Shown here in pieces: positions 7,506 through 14,134 of a stretch of DNA of 28,962 nucleotides; the stretch's first letter is position 1, and the number at the start of each line of letters is the position of its first letter. The notes under the pieces were generated by a model. It was not told the origin of the DNA and ran no database searches. It saw only the letters and a list, made by a program, of their open reading frames with translations. Location of the stretch: positions 1-28,962 of the forward strand of contig CAZHOV010000066.1 in the NCBI GenBank assembly GCA_964534315.1. The letters run 5' to 3'. The position numbers and the translations under genes were made by a program. Origin of the DNA: CAZHOV01 sp964534315. GTDB lineage: Bacteria; Bacteroidota; Bacteroidia; Chitinophagales; Saprospiraceae.

Positions 7506-7823
7506 ATGAGTTCAAAGCGATTAGAGCAATTACAAAATTTACTTAAGGATGACCCAACAGATTCCTTTTTGTTATTCGCCATAGCAAAAGAGTATGAATC
7601 CTGGGGAAAATTAAAGCAGGCATTAGAGCATTACCTTACCATAAAAGAACAAGACCCCGACTATATTGGTTTATATTATCACCTGGGTAAATTGTATGAA
7701 GAACTTGAAGAATTCGATAAAGCACTGGAAGCTTACACTATCGGAATGGAAACTGCCCAAACGCAAGGCGATACCCACGCATACGGTGAATTAAGAGGCG
7801 CTAAGGAAATGTTGGAGTTATAG
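7506..7823 (+). CDS. Small tetratricopeptide-repeat protein
   Basis: 105 residues, nearly all TPR. Two or three repeats are visible: residues ~17-50 (DPTDSFLLFAIAKEYESWGKL) and ~51-85 (DPDYIGLYYHLGKLYEELEE), followed by a third partial helix pair (ALEAYTIGMETAQTQGDTHA). It has no signal peptide and no membrane segment, so it is probably a cytoplasmic scaffold. Small TPR proteins of this layout are common in Bacteroidota, and the partner cannot be inferred. The ATG at 7506 is the first in frame and has no SD. An octamer minisatellite starts only 11 bases after its stop. Confidence 0.85.
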   Translation: MSSKRLEQLQNLLKDDPTDSFLLFAIAKEYESWGKLKQALEHYLTIKEQDPDYIGLYYHLGKLYEELEEFDKALEAYTIGMETAQTQGDTHAYGELRGAKEMLEL

Positions 7824-7834
7824 AGGGAGACAAG

Positions 7835-7970
7835 GGTAACAGGGTGACAAGGTAACAGGGTGACAGGGTGACAGGGTAACAAGGTAACAGGGTAACAGGG
7901 TGAAAGGGTAACAGGGTAACAGGGTGACAAGGTAACAGGGTAACAGGGTAACAGGGTGACAAGGTAATAG
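7835..7970. repeat. Octanucleotide minisatellite, 17 units of GGT(A/G)ACA(G/A)
   Basis: Seventeen in-phase 8 bp units run from 7835 to 7970 without length change. The commonest are GGTAACAG and GGTGACA(A/G), with GGTGAAAG and GGTAATAG as variants. The array fills almost the whole spacer between the TPR gene and the small membrane-protein gene. Six-frame translations of it are repetitive artefacts, not genes. Confidence 0.95.
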
Positions 7971-8018
7971 GGGGATAAAGCGAAAGAAATCGGTAAGAAT
8001 TAAAAAAAATAATGAGTC

Positions 8019-8246
8019 ATGAAAGACAAAGAAAAAGATAAAAAACAAGATCAGCTATTTGATCCGTGGGATGGAGAATATATCGGAAATGTATGGGGTT
8101 GGAAGTTTTCGTACTGGTCGTTGGCTCTTATCCTGGGGGTCGGTCTGATCATGCTTATCCGCTATATGACTATGGATGAACCGGTAACTACCCAGCAAAA
8201 TGAAACCACCGAACAGGTGGATAGTGTTAGGGTCGATGTGCAATGA
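8019..8246 (+). CDS. Small single-span membrane protein, function unknown (75 aa)
   Basis: A lysine/aspartate-rich N-terminus (MKDKEKDKKQDQLFDPWDGE) is followed by an aromatic segment GNVWGWKFSYW and one transmembrane helix at about residues 34-48 (LALILGVGLIMLIRY), then an acidic, polar tail (TTQQNETTEQVD). The positive N-terminus suggests N-in, C-out. I know no named family. The last codons (VDVQ and stop) fall within the next repeat array, so the natural C-terminus may have been altered by repeat expansion. It may be co-transcribed with the TPR gene across the octamer array. Confidence 0.65.
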   Translation: MKDKEKDKKQDQLFDPWDGEYIGNVWGWKFSYWSLALILGVGLIMLIRYMTMDEPVTTQQNETTEQVDSVRVDVQ

Positions 8247-8326
8247 GCAATGAGGAATGTGCAATGAGCAATGAGCAATTAGGAATGTGCAATTAGGAAT
8301 GTGCAATTAGGAATTAGGAATGAGGA
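8237..8326. repeat. Irregular minisatellite built from GTGCAAT(GAGC/TAGGAAT) modules
   Basis: The modules GTGCAATGAGCAATGAGGAA, GTGCAATTAGGAAT and AATTAGGAAT alternate for about 90 bases. Unlike the octamer array, unit length varies (6, 10 and 14 bases). The stop codon of the preceding gene is inside the first module. No ORF of note reads through it. Confidence 0.85.
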
Positions 8327-8330
8327 AATT

Positions 8331-8353
8331 CCCCACCATTAAAATGGTAGGGG
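8331..8353. repeat. Palindrome CCCCACCATT/AATGGTAGGGG, upstream of dapF
   Basis: CCCCACCATT (8331-8340) pairs with AATGGTAGGGG (8343-8353) with one extra A in the right arm. A nearly identical palindrome is found downstream of dapF at 9436-9456. Confidence 0.7.
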
Positions 8354-8549
8354 CACAGGAACCACACAGGAAATCAAACTTTATAATCCTTTGCGATCTT
8401 GGCGCCTTTGCGAGAAATTTTAGAAAGGAAACAGGTACGATTGATGATTGCGTATTTCCATGTTATTGGTTGACTGCATTTTTGCTCCTGATTAATCTTT
8501 ATGACAATCAAATGTTTATCATTAATCATTCATTATTAATTACTTTTCC
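8354..8549. other. Spacer upstream of dapF with a repeated CTTTGCGA motif
   Basis: No gene is supported. CTTTGCGA occurs twice, at 8389-8396 and 8406-8413, 17 bases apart, with CTTGGCGC between them. The layout resembles short dispersed intergenic repeats seen in many Bacteroidota. A 77-codon open frame across 8320-8553 has no family features and overlaps these repeats. Confidence 0.4.
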
Positions 8550-9386
8550 ATGACTAAAGAGCCGACAATAAAGACCATTTTCTTCTACAAATACCAAGGC
8601 ACGGGAAACGATTTTATCTTGATTGATAACCGAGATTTTGTTTTTCCGCAAGAGGATCGGGAAAGGTGTGTCAGAAAGTTGTGCGATCGTAGATTCGGGA
8701 TCGGAGCGGACGGATTGATCTTATTACAAAATAGGGAAGGGTATAATTTTGAAATGGTTTATTTTAACGCCGACGGTAAGTTGAGCTCAATGTGCGGCAA
8801 TGGAGGAAGATGTATAACTGCATTGGCTCACCGTTTGGGAATTATTGATCAGCAATGTACTTTTTTGGCGGTGGATGGTCCGCATGAAGCTAAATTAGTG
8901 GAAGGAGAAAATTGGGTGGCTCTGAAAATGGGAAATGTAGGCAATATCGAAGTGGGAGAAGATTATTTGTTTATGGATACGGGGTCTCCTCACTATGTAG
9001 TTTATGTTGAGGATATCGATGATATAGATGTGGTAGAAAATGGTCGCGCCATTCGCTATTCCAAACGATTCCGGAAAGAGGGGGTGAATGTCAATTTTGT
9101 GGAAAAGAAGGAAAATGGCCTTGAGGTTGCTACTTATGAAAGAGGAGTAGAGGATGAGACCCTATCCTGTGGTACCGGTGTCACCGCATCTGCTATTTCT
9201 CTGGGCTGGATGGCCGAGGCACTTGGAGAACGGACAGTAAATATCCATACCAAGGGTGGCCCACTGAAAGTACAATTTGAGGGCAAAGAAAATGATCGAT
9301 TCGAAAACATATGGTTAATAGGGCCGGCTACGCCGGTATTTACAGGGCAGGTAGAAGTGGGCATGAAGAACGAAGGCTATCACTAG
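8550..9386 (+). CDS. dapF: Diaminopimelate epimerase
   Basis: Cofactor-independent racemase that converts LL-DAP to meso-DAP, the last shared step of lysine and peptidoglycan-precursor synthesis. Both catalytic cysteines are present: C82 in SSMCGNGGRC and C207 in TLSCGTGVTAS. Other family motifs are YQGTGNDF (15-22), RFGIGADG (48-55), DTGSPHYV (143-150) and NVNFVE (180-185). The length of 278 aa is typical. The start at 8550 leaves about eight residues before the conserved core; no SD is seen. The gene is monocistronic and flanked by paired palindromes (8331-8353, 9436-9456). No other lysine genes are nearby. Confidence 0.96.
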   Translation: MTKEPTIKTIFFYKYQGTGNDFILIDNRDFVFPQEDRERCVRKLCDRRFGIGADGLILLQNREGYNFEMVYFNADGKLSSMCGNGGRCITALAHRLGIIDQQCTFLAVDGPHEAKLVEGENWVALKMGNVGNIEVGEDYLFMDTGSPHYVVYVEDIDDIDVVENGRAIRYSKRFRKEGVNVNFVEKKENGLEVATYERGVEDETLSCGTGVTASAISLGWMAEALGERTVNIHTKGGPLKVQFEGKENDRFENIWLIGPATPVFTGQVEVGMKNEGYH

Positions 9387-9435
9387 CTGGGGCTTGGCCA
9401 AAAATAAAACTACCTGGCAAGAACACAATTATCAA

Positions 9436-9456
9436 CCCACCATTTTAATGGTGGGG
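9436..9456. repeat. Palindrome CCCACCATT/AATGGTGGG, downstream of dapF
   Basis: Perfect 9 bp arms (9436-9444 and 9447-9455) around TT, followed by another G and CA. It is nearly the same element as the one upstream of dapF. It could terminate dapF transcription but has no T-run. Confidence 0.75.
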
Positions 9457-9724
9457 CAAACCAAATGATCCCCAAACGTAAACGTTCGCCTGGCTATTCG
9501 GGGAAAAGGTTGAAAACATAAGGAAGTAGGGAGGCTAAAAGACTTTTTAGACGGCCTCTTGATCAGAGGTTTGACAAGTAAGTAATGAGAAATCATAAAG
9601 ATTGATTTCCAGAGCATTACAAAAAAGGTAGATATTAGAATAAAAGAAAATGGAAAGTAATGAAATTTTTTTATTCTGTCATAAGTGAATTACTTTGAGT
9701 TTTACGTGCTGTGATGTCCTTGCC
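9457..9724. other. Spacer without recognisable gene
   Basis: About 270 bases of AT-rich DNA between the dapF-downstream palindrome and the holin-like remnant. Open frames here are short and have no recognisable composition or motifs. Confidence 0.4.
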
Positions 9725-9883
9725 TCAATCTGCCCTACGGCTATCTTCTGAAGGAACCGGATAAATGATCATTCCAAATATGGAGATCAGGATGGAAAAT
9801 ACAATAGCCCAGATCCATCCGTTAACGGAAAAGCCGGGAAGTAGCGAATCTACCAATAATACCATTGCTGCATTGATGATCAT
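9725..9883 (-). pseudogene. C-terminal remnant of a phage-holin-family-4 (YvlD-like, PF04020-type) membrane protein
   Basis: Read on the minus strand, 52 codons encode MIINAAMVLLVDSLLPGF, then SVNGWIWAIVFSILISIFGMI and a short charged tail, ending in TGA. This matches the second half of small YvlD-like membrane proteins, which have four helices and a (V/L)INALMLLL...PGF(S/N)VDGF pattern. The two N-terminal helices are missing. A stop codon lies directly upstream of the apparent ATG. The sequence on the other side belongs to another truncated gene in the opposite direction. I infer a deletion remnant. It could still be expressed as a two-helix peptide, but no start signal is evident. Confidence 0.6.
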
Positions 9884-10099
9884 TTATTAATTCTTATCGG
9901 AATCGCTTGCTTTTTCACCGGGTTAGTGTTGGCCATTAATCCGCTCTTTCCGTTTGGTTATCCTTTACTTTTTATAGGGTTGTTTTTATTAGCGCCATAT
10001 TTTCCACCGGTCAGAAATTTGCTGGAATGGATAGAACACAGAGACAAAACCGGTAAATTTAAACGCTTCCGGGAGCATATAAGAAAGTATCTGGATTGA
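9884..10099 (+). pseudogene. C-terminal remnant of a small (PGPGW-like) membrane protein
   Basis: An open frame without a usable start codon encodes LLILIGIACFFTGLVLAINP, then a second hydrophobic segment (PLLFIGLFLLAPYF) and a basic tail (VRNLLEWIEHRDKTGKFKRF...). This two-helix plus basic-tail layout resembles small PGPGW-type membrane proteins, where a Pro/Gly-rich turn separates two helices. The frame is closed by TAA just upstream at about 9860 and has no ATG/GTG/TTG before the first helix. It therefore appears to have lost its 5' end at the same junction as the minus-strand remnant. The family name is tentative. Confidence 0.5.
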
Positions 10100-10110
10100 A
10101 GGGTAAAGCA

Positions 10111-10141
10111 AATGCCCTGATTTTTTTAAAATCAGGGCATT
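10111..10141. terminator. Strong bidirectional terminator hairpin
   Basis: AATGCCCTGATTTT (10111-10124) pairs perfectly with AAAATCAGGGCATT (10128-10141) around TTT. The 14 bp stem carries A/T-rich inner sequence. It separates the plus-strand remnant from the convergent GerW gene. Confidence 0.75.
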
Positions 10142-10192
10142 CCCTCTACAAAAAAACTCCCTTTCGTACTGTTTAAAAATTTTTCCACGGTT

Positions 10193-10570
10193 TTAAGCCG
10201 CGACTTCCTCTTTGTTGGCTTTTTCACGTTGGTCTAAATACTTGCCAATTAAATCAGGCACTTTTTCAAATGCAGCAGATAATCCCTTGTTAGACTTAGT
10301 GCTAATAAACTGAATTTCTTTGCCTTGTGCAACTAAAAAGCCTAGTGGTTCGATACCCATTCCCGCTGCTGCACCGCCTCCTTCGCCATGTCCTTGCTTA
10401 GTAGCTTCTCCTTCGCCACCGCCGGTTCCGAAACCGATACCTACGCGGATAACAGGAATGCACTTGAAGTTGCCCAATTCAAAAGGCTTACCAATAACGG
10501 TTTCTGAGTTAGCTTCATGTTCAATGAAGGTCGTCACTTTTTCGACGAGTTGATCAAAATGCATATCCAT
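10193..10570 (-). CDS. GerW/YtfJ family protein
   Basis: 125 residues matching the GerW (sporulation protein YtfJ) family: an N-terminal helix (LVEKVTTFIEHEANSETV), the conserved GKPFELGNFKCIPVIRVGIGF segment at about residues 27-47, a glycine-rich stretch (GTGGGEGEATKQGHGEGGGA, 48-67) and a C-terminal strand/helix part (GIEPLGFLVAQGKEIQFI). In Bacillus, YtfJ (GerW) is a spore protein involved in germination, but homologues occur widely in non-spore-formers, where their job is unknown. The gene lies 23 bases downstream of a DUF2953-like gene; the same pair (ytfI-ytfJ) occurs in Bacillus. M3 is an alternative start. Confidence 0.85.
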   Translation of the reverse strand: MDMHFDQLVEKVTTFIEHEANSETVIGKPFELGNFKCIPVIRVGIGFGTGGGEGEATKQGHGEGGGAAAGMGIEPLGFLVAQGKEIQFISTKSNKGLSAAFEKVPDLIGKYLDQREKANKEEVAA

Positions 10571-10593
10571 GATTGAGGTTTTTAGGTGAATAA

Positions 10594-11112
10594 TTAAAAT
10601 AGTATCGCATTTAAAATCTTGTACAAGCGGTTCTCGGCTATAAACTTCAACTCTACCTTCCCCTCATAATTAATGCTCAACTGCCGGTTTCTCCCGCTCA
10701 AAAAGTAAAATACAGGGTATAAATAGCTGTTCTGTATATAATCATCGGTATCTAAATTGAGTTTCAGGGCTTTAATCTTAAAAGATTTCAGCAAACGTAA
10801 ACCTTTACGTTTCCATTTGCTGAACTTCATTTGTCGGTTCTTCTTCACGTTCCTTTTCTTCGGCTTCTTTTGTTTTTCCTTCTTCTCTGTCTTTTTTGTC
10901 ACTAATTTTATTAGCGACCACTCCGGTTTCCAAAAGAAGATATGCAATCGAAACAAGAAATCATCTGGTAGTGGAATTATACTGGCCTTTGCAATCCCTG
11001 TCCATTGAAAAAAATAAGCATTTCGCTCACTGTCAATATTGATGCGGATCGGCGTGATCAAGAGAACCAATAGTATCAATACAATTATCGAAATGATAAT
11101 GAGAATGACCAT
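10594..11112 (-). CDS. DUF2953-like (YtfI-type) membrane-anchored protein
   Basis: An N-terminal transmembrane helix (VILIIISIIVLILLVLLITP, residues 2-21) is followed by a beta segment (IRINIDSERNAYFFQWTG) and a very basic middle (KKTEKKEKQKKPKKRNVKKN, about 93-112). The C-terminal half includes DDYIQNSYLYPVFYFL and ends with a strand pattern INYEGKVELKF. Helix position, basic middle and C-terminal pattern fit DUF2953 (Bacillus YtfI). The assignment is supported by the immediate downstream GerW/YtfJ gene, 23 bases away, forming a two-gene operon. The first ATG at 11112 is used; no SD is seen. Confidence 0.7.
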   Translation of the reverse strand: MVILIIISIIVLILLVLLITPIRINIDSERNAYFFQWTGIAKASIIPLPDDFLFRLHIFFWKPEWSLIKLVTKKTEKKEKQKKPKKRNVKKNRQMKFSKWKRKGLRLLKSFKIKALKLNLDTDDYIQNSYLYPVFYFLSGRNRQLSINYEGKVELKFIAENRLYKILNAILF

Positions 11113-11253
11113 AGTATTTTTCTTTGATGTTCTTAATATAGTACTTAACTAATCATAGGGGAATGATTCATTTCAGCGTTTTTGCATGATTTTTATCACT
11201 AAAGATTCCTTTATTTCTGTCCACCTTGAGATTGAAGTAAAAAGGACAAGGGT

Positions 11254-12090
11254 ATGGAAATTATTGGTCTAATTCTCCTCGTTTTATTGGCTCTTTGGGG
11301 CTTAGTATTTTTGAGGAAGTACAGGTTCAGACAACTCATTCAAGTTGAAAAAAACGAGATAATGAGACTCCCCGAAAGCAGCAATACCGAAGAAGTCACT
11401 CCCTCTATGGTAAGCAGTCTGCCGGAGCCGGTCCAAAGGTGGTTGAACAATAGCGGTGTCATCGGCAGGGAAGTTATAAAAACCGTTTATTTGAAACAAC
11501 ATCTTCTGATGAAGCTGAAATTAACACAGCAGAACTGGTCAGAAGGGACAGCCGAACAGTACTTCAATACCATCCAACCAGCATTTCATTGGCAATTGAG
11601 TATGGATTTGTTCGCAGGATTCGGTATTTTAGGTAGAGATAAATTTTTTAACGGAAAGGGGGCAGTACTGATGAAACTCATGGGTTTATTCACGGTAGCG
11701 AAAGAAGAAGATAACGAAAAGATCAATGAAGGAGCCCTACAGCGATATCTGGCTGAAATTATCTGGTTTCCCTCGGCCGCCCTTAGTCCCTATATAACCT
11801 GGGAGGCCATTGATAAAACTTCTGCTAGAGCTACCATGAAATACAAAGGAACTACCGGCTCCGGCATTTTCCAATTTGATACAAATGGAAATCTACAGAA
11901 GTTTACTGCCATGCGCTTTATGGGTAGTGATCCAGACAGCGAACGAAAAAAATGGACTGGTGAGGTGCAGGAAATCACTGAAATGAACGGCGTAAAAATT
12001 CCCTCAAAAATGAATATCACCTGGAGCCTGGACGATGGCGATTGGACCTGGCTTAAACTTGAGATTATTGAAATTAAATATGGTCTGTAA
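11254..12090 (+). CDS. DUF6544/DUF6920-like protein with N-terminal membrane helix
   Basis: Residues 3-20 form a transmembrane helix (IIGLILLVLLALWGLVFL). The rest resembles a large uncharacterised family of ~270-residue proteins (DUF6544/DUF6920 in current databases) with characteristic phrases: LPEPVQRWLNNSGVIG (56-71), AEQYFNTIQPAFHW near 99-112, an acidic GALQRYLAEIIWFPSAAL at about 160-177, and a strand-rich C-terminus with GEVQEITEMNGVKIP. The repeated strand pattern suggests a lipoprotein-carrier or barrel-like beta fold, which is inference. AAGGACAAGGG just upstream of the ATG is SD-like. It is divergent from the DUF2953-like gene. Confidence 0.75.
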   Translation: MEIIGLILLVLLALWGLVFLRKYRFRQLIQVEKNEIMRLPESSNTEEVTPSMVSSLPEPVQRWLNNSGVIGREVIKTVYLKQHLLMKLKLTQQNWSEGTAEQYFNTIQPAFHWQLSMDLFAGFGILGRDKFFNGKGAVLMKLMGLFTVAKEEDNEKINEGALQRYLAEIIWFPSAALSPYITWEAIDKTSARATMKYKGTTGSGIFQFDTNGNLQKFTAMRFMGSDPDSERKKWTGEVQEITEMNGVKIPSKMNITWSLDDGDWTWLKLEIIEIKYGL

Positions 12091-12187
12091 GGAAATTCTC
12101 CAATTAGATCAATGAAATAAAAATGGTAAATAAAGGAAAAGTGAATGAAACTTTTTTGTCAGGACCAACATGGTCTCGCTAAGTCGC

Positions 12188-13714
12188 TCAATCGCTTTTA
12201 TACATCCAGTTCTCCACTTTCTTCAATTGCTTCTTATATTTGCTAATATCCTCTGCAATACAGAATTGCCTCCATAATTTAGGCAGTTGGGCTTTAGCCT
12301 CGGGGCTTTGACGCATTTTCCAATAGATATCCTTATTGTTACGTACTGATGTATCGTAATCGACTATAGGGTTGGGGTAATCTTTTCCTAATCGGCAGTT
12401 ATAAAACTGCTGATCCAGTTCCGTCATTTCCCAGGGCTTCCAGCAAAATGGCGAAGGGACGTCTTTGAGTGCTGGTATCCATTGCTTGACAAATGCACCG
12501 TTAGGATCGTGGTTCTCCCCTTGTACGATAGGATTGAAAATGCGAAGCGTATGATAACCCGTGAGTCCCGCCTGCATCTGTATTTGCGGATAATGAATGC
12601 CTGGCTCAAAATCCAAAAACAAACGCGCTAAATGATGAGCGACAGGTTTCCAATCCAGCCACAACGAGAAAGAAGTATAGGTCACCAGCATCGCCCGCAT
12701 CCGGAAGTTGATCCAGCCCTTAGCTTCGAGGCAGCGCAGGCTGGCGTCCACCATAGGTATGCCTGTTTGGGCATTAAAAAAAGCTTGTAGATACTCCTCA
12801 TTTTGGGTTCTTCCCAAATTGTTTAGTGCTGGATTAATGGCTGAAAATTCCAGGTAGTGCCCTGATTCTAACTTTTGTAAATAATGACAACGCCAATAAA
12901 GCCGGGAGAGAAAATTGCGGAGGTTAAAGTGATCGCCTTTTTCTTTGGCCTGTTTGTTGGCTTCTTGAATGGTTTCCCGCATGCTAATATTTCCATAGGC
13001 CAGGTAAGGAGAGATCCTGCTGCAACTCGTTCTGCTCGATAGAGGCTTTGACAACTGCCGGCTGTAATTTTTTGACCGCGACTGAAGAAAAGAGTGGAGA
13101 TATCGCCAGGCATAAGTCTCACCGCCTGGTTGAAAGTTTCGATCAGATTGAAGATAAGATTGGGGTAGGGGAGGGCCGGACAATTGATTAATCAGCTCTG
13201 GTGCCAGGTTCAATCCGGTAATATTCTCAAGCGCTACGTTAATTGGAGGGGAATTGAAATGCTTTTCAAGGCCTTCCTTCCATCCATCCCGGTGCTTTTG
13301 TCCCCTGATAATGCCGTCCTGCCCGTATTCTTTCCAGGAGATGCCATGTGCTTTACACCATTTTTTTACTTCCTTATCCCGGTCAAATGTGATCTTTAAT
13401 CCTACTTCCAGGTGGGAATATAAGTGTTGGATGTTGAATGTTTTAGAAAGAAGGGTTAAAATATTGATTACCTCCTGGTGGAAAAAATAGACTTGGGCAG
13501 AGGTAGGTTGGAGCTGGTCGTTAAGATCTTGTAGACTCTCATGGATAAAGCGCCAATGTCGGGTTGCATAATCAGGATGCTTGATCAAGCTGGGCTCGAG
13601 GCAATAAAAGATCAGCGTAGGCAATCCGTCTTGTATAGCATTGGCAAGAGGGGCGTGGTCGCGCAGTCGCAAATCTCTTTTGAGCCAAACCAGATTGATG
13701 GGTTGTTTTTCCAT
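12188..13714 (-). CDS. Photolyase/cryptochrome family FAD-binding protein
   Basis: Residues 5-130 are the Rossmann-like antenna domain (LVWLKRDLRLRDHAPL). Residues ~195-490 are the helical FAD domain, with GGETYAWRYLHSFL (197-210), RISPYLAYGNIS (233-244), TGIPMVDASLRCLEAKGW (317-334) and RIFNPIVQGENHDPNG (391-406). By analogy it binds FAD and either repairs UV lesions or senses blue light. In the FAD pocket, the segment that is AANNGGWQW in E. coli PhrB is GIHYPQIQM (372-380) here, so the Asn at flavin N5 and the proximal Trp of the electron-transfer triad are replaced; the middle Trp (W355 in LDWK) is kept. This matches a divergent subgroup, so I call no specific repair activity. Monocistronic. 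Confidence 0.9.
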   Translation of the reverse strand: MEKQPINLVWLKRDLRLRDHAPLANAIQDGLPTLIFYCLEPSLIKHPDYATRHWRFIHESLQDLNDQLQPTSAQVYFFHQEVINILTLLSKTFNIQHLYSHLEVGLKITFDRDKEVKKWCKAHGISWKEYGQDGIIRGQKHRDGWKEGLEKHFNSPPINVALENITGLNLAPELINQLSGPPLPQSYLQSDRNFQPGGETYAWRYLHSFLQSRSKNYSRQLSKPLSSRTSCSRISPYLAYGNISMRETIQEANKQAKEKGDHFNLRNFLSRLYWRCHYLQKLESGHYLEFSAINPALNNLGRTQNEEYLQAFFNAQTGIPMVDASLRCLEAKGWINFRMRAMLVTYTSFSLWLDWKPVAHHLARLFLDFEPGIHYPQIQMQAGLTGYHTLRIFNPIVQGENHDPNGAFVKQWIPALKDVPSPFCWKPWEMTELDQQFYNCRLGKDYPNPIVDYDTSVRNNKDIYWKMRQSPEAKAQLPKLWRQFCIAEDISKYKKQLKKVENWMYKSD

Positions 13715-13906
13715 AGTAATTATGGAACAAGAACATCTGTGAAAGGTTGATGGTGGAGCATGAAGTTCACCATCGAGGACAATTGTACCTGCATTTGAGC
13801 ATGTTAGGGTTTGAGACGCCTCCTCTGTATGGAATGACTTCAGAGGAAGTTATCGAAAAAAGCATAGAATGAGTTATCTTTAGATTGTTACCATCATTTT
13901 CAACCG

Positions 13907-14134
13907 ATGAAAAATCAACTCAATTATTGGATTTATAGCTTTGGGCTTTTGAAGCTGCTGACCCACCTGCTCACCAATACCAGGTATAACTTCCATCGAG
14001 ACGAATATCTCTACTGGGAGGAAGGGCAACATCTGGATTGGGGGTTTATGGAAGTGCCTCCTTTTACCCCTTTCGTTGGGGCTATTGCAGAGTTATTAGG
14101 AGGGAGTTTGTTTATGGTGATTACTGGAAGTTGA
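13907..14134 (+). pseudogene. N-terminal remnant of a GT39/ArnT-like membrane glycosyltransferase
   Basis: The 75 codons encode an N-terminal helix and the luminal loop typical of the GT39/PMT_2 family: FHRDEYLYWEEGQHLDWGFM, with the catalytic-type Asp-Glu pair D32-E33, then EVPPFTPFVGAIAELLGGSL. Full proteins have about 450-600 residues and ten or more helices; here the frame stops after GSLFMVITGS. The truncated 3' end overlaps by 14 bases the stop region of the minus-strand Ig-like lipoprotein gene. I infer that most of the gene was lost by deletion or rearrangement at about 14,115-14,125. Confidence 0.7.

Noticed and set aside
7733..8048. Minus-strand ORFs encoding repeats of CYPVTLLPCHPVTL type
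   Set aside because: Pure translation of the octamer minisatellite; an 8-base unit is periodic in all frames and yields false repeat proteins.
8320..8553. 77-codon plus-strand ORF just upstream of dapF
   Set aside because: Runs through a palindrome and the CTTTGCGA repeats; composition is not protein-like.
9432..9617. 61-codon minus-strand ORF downstream of dapF
   Set aside because: Overlaps the dapF-downstream palindrome and has no recognisable motif or start signal.
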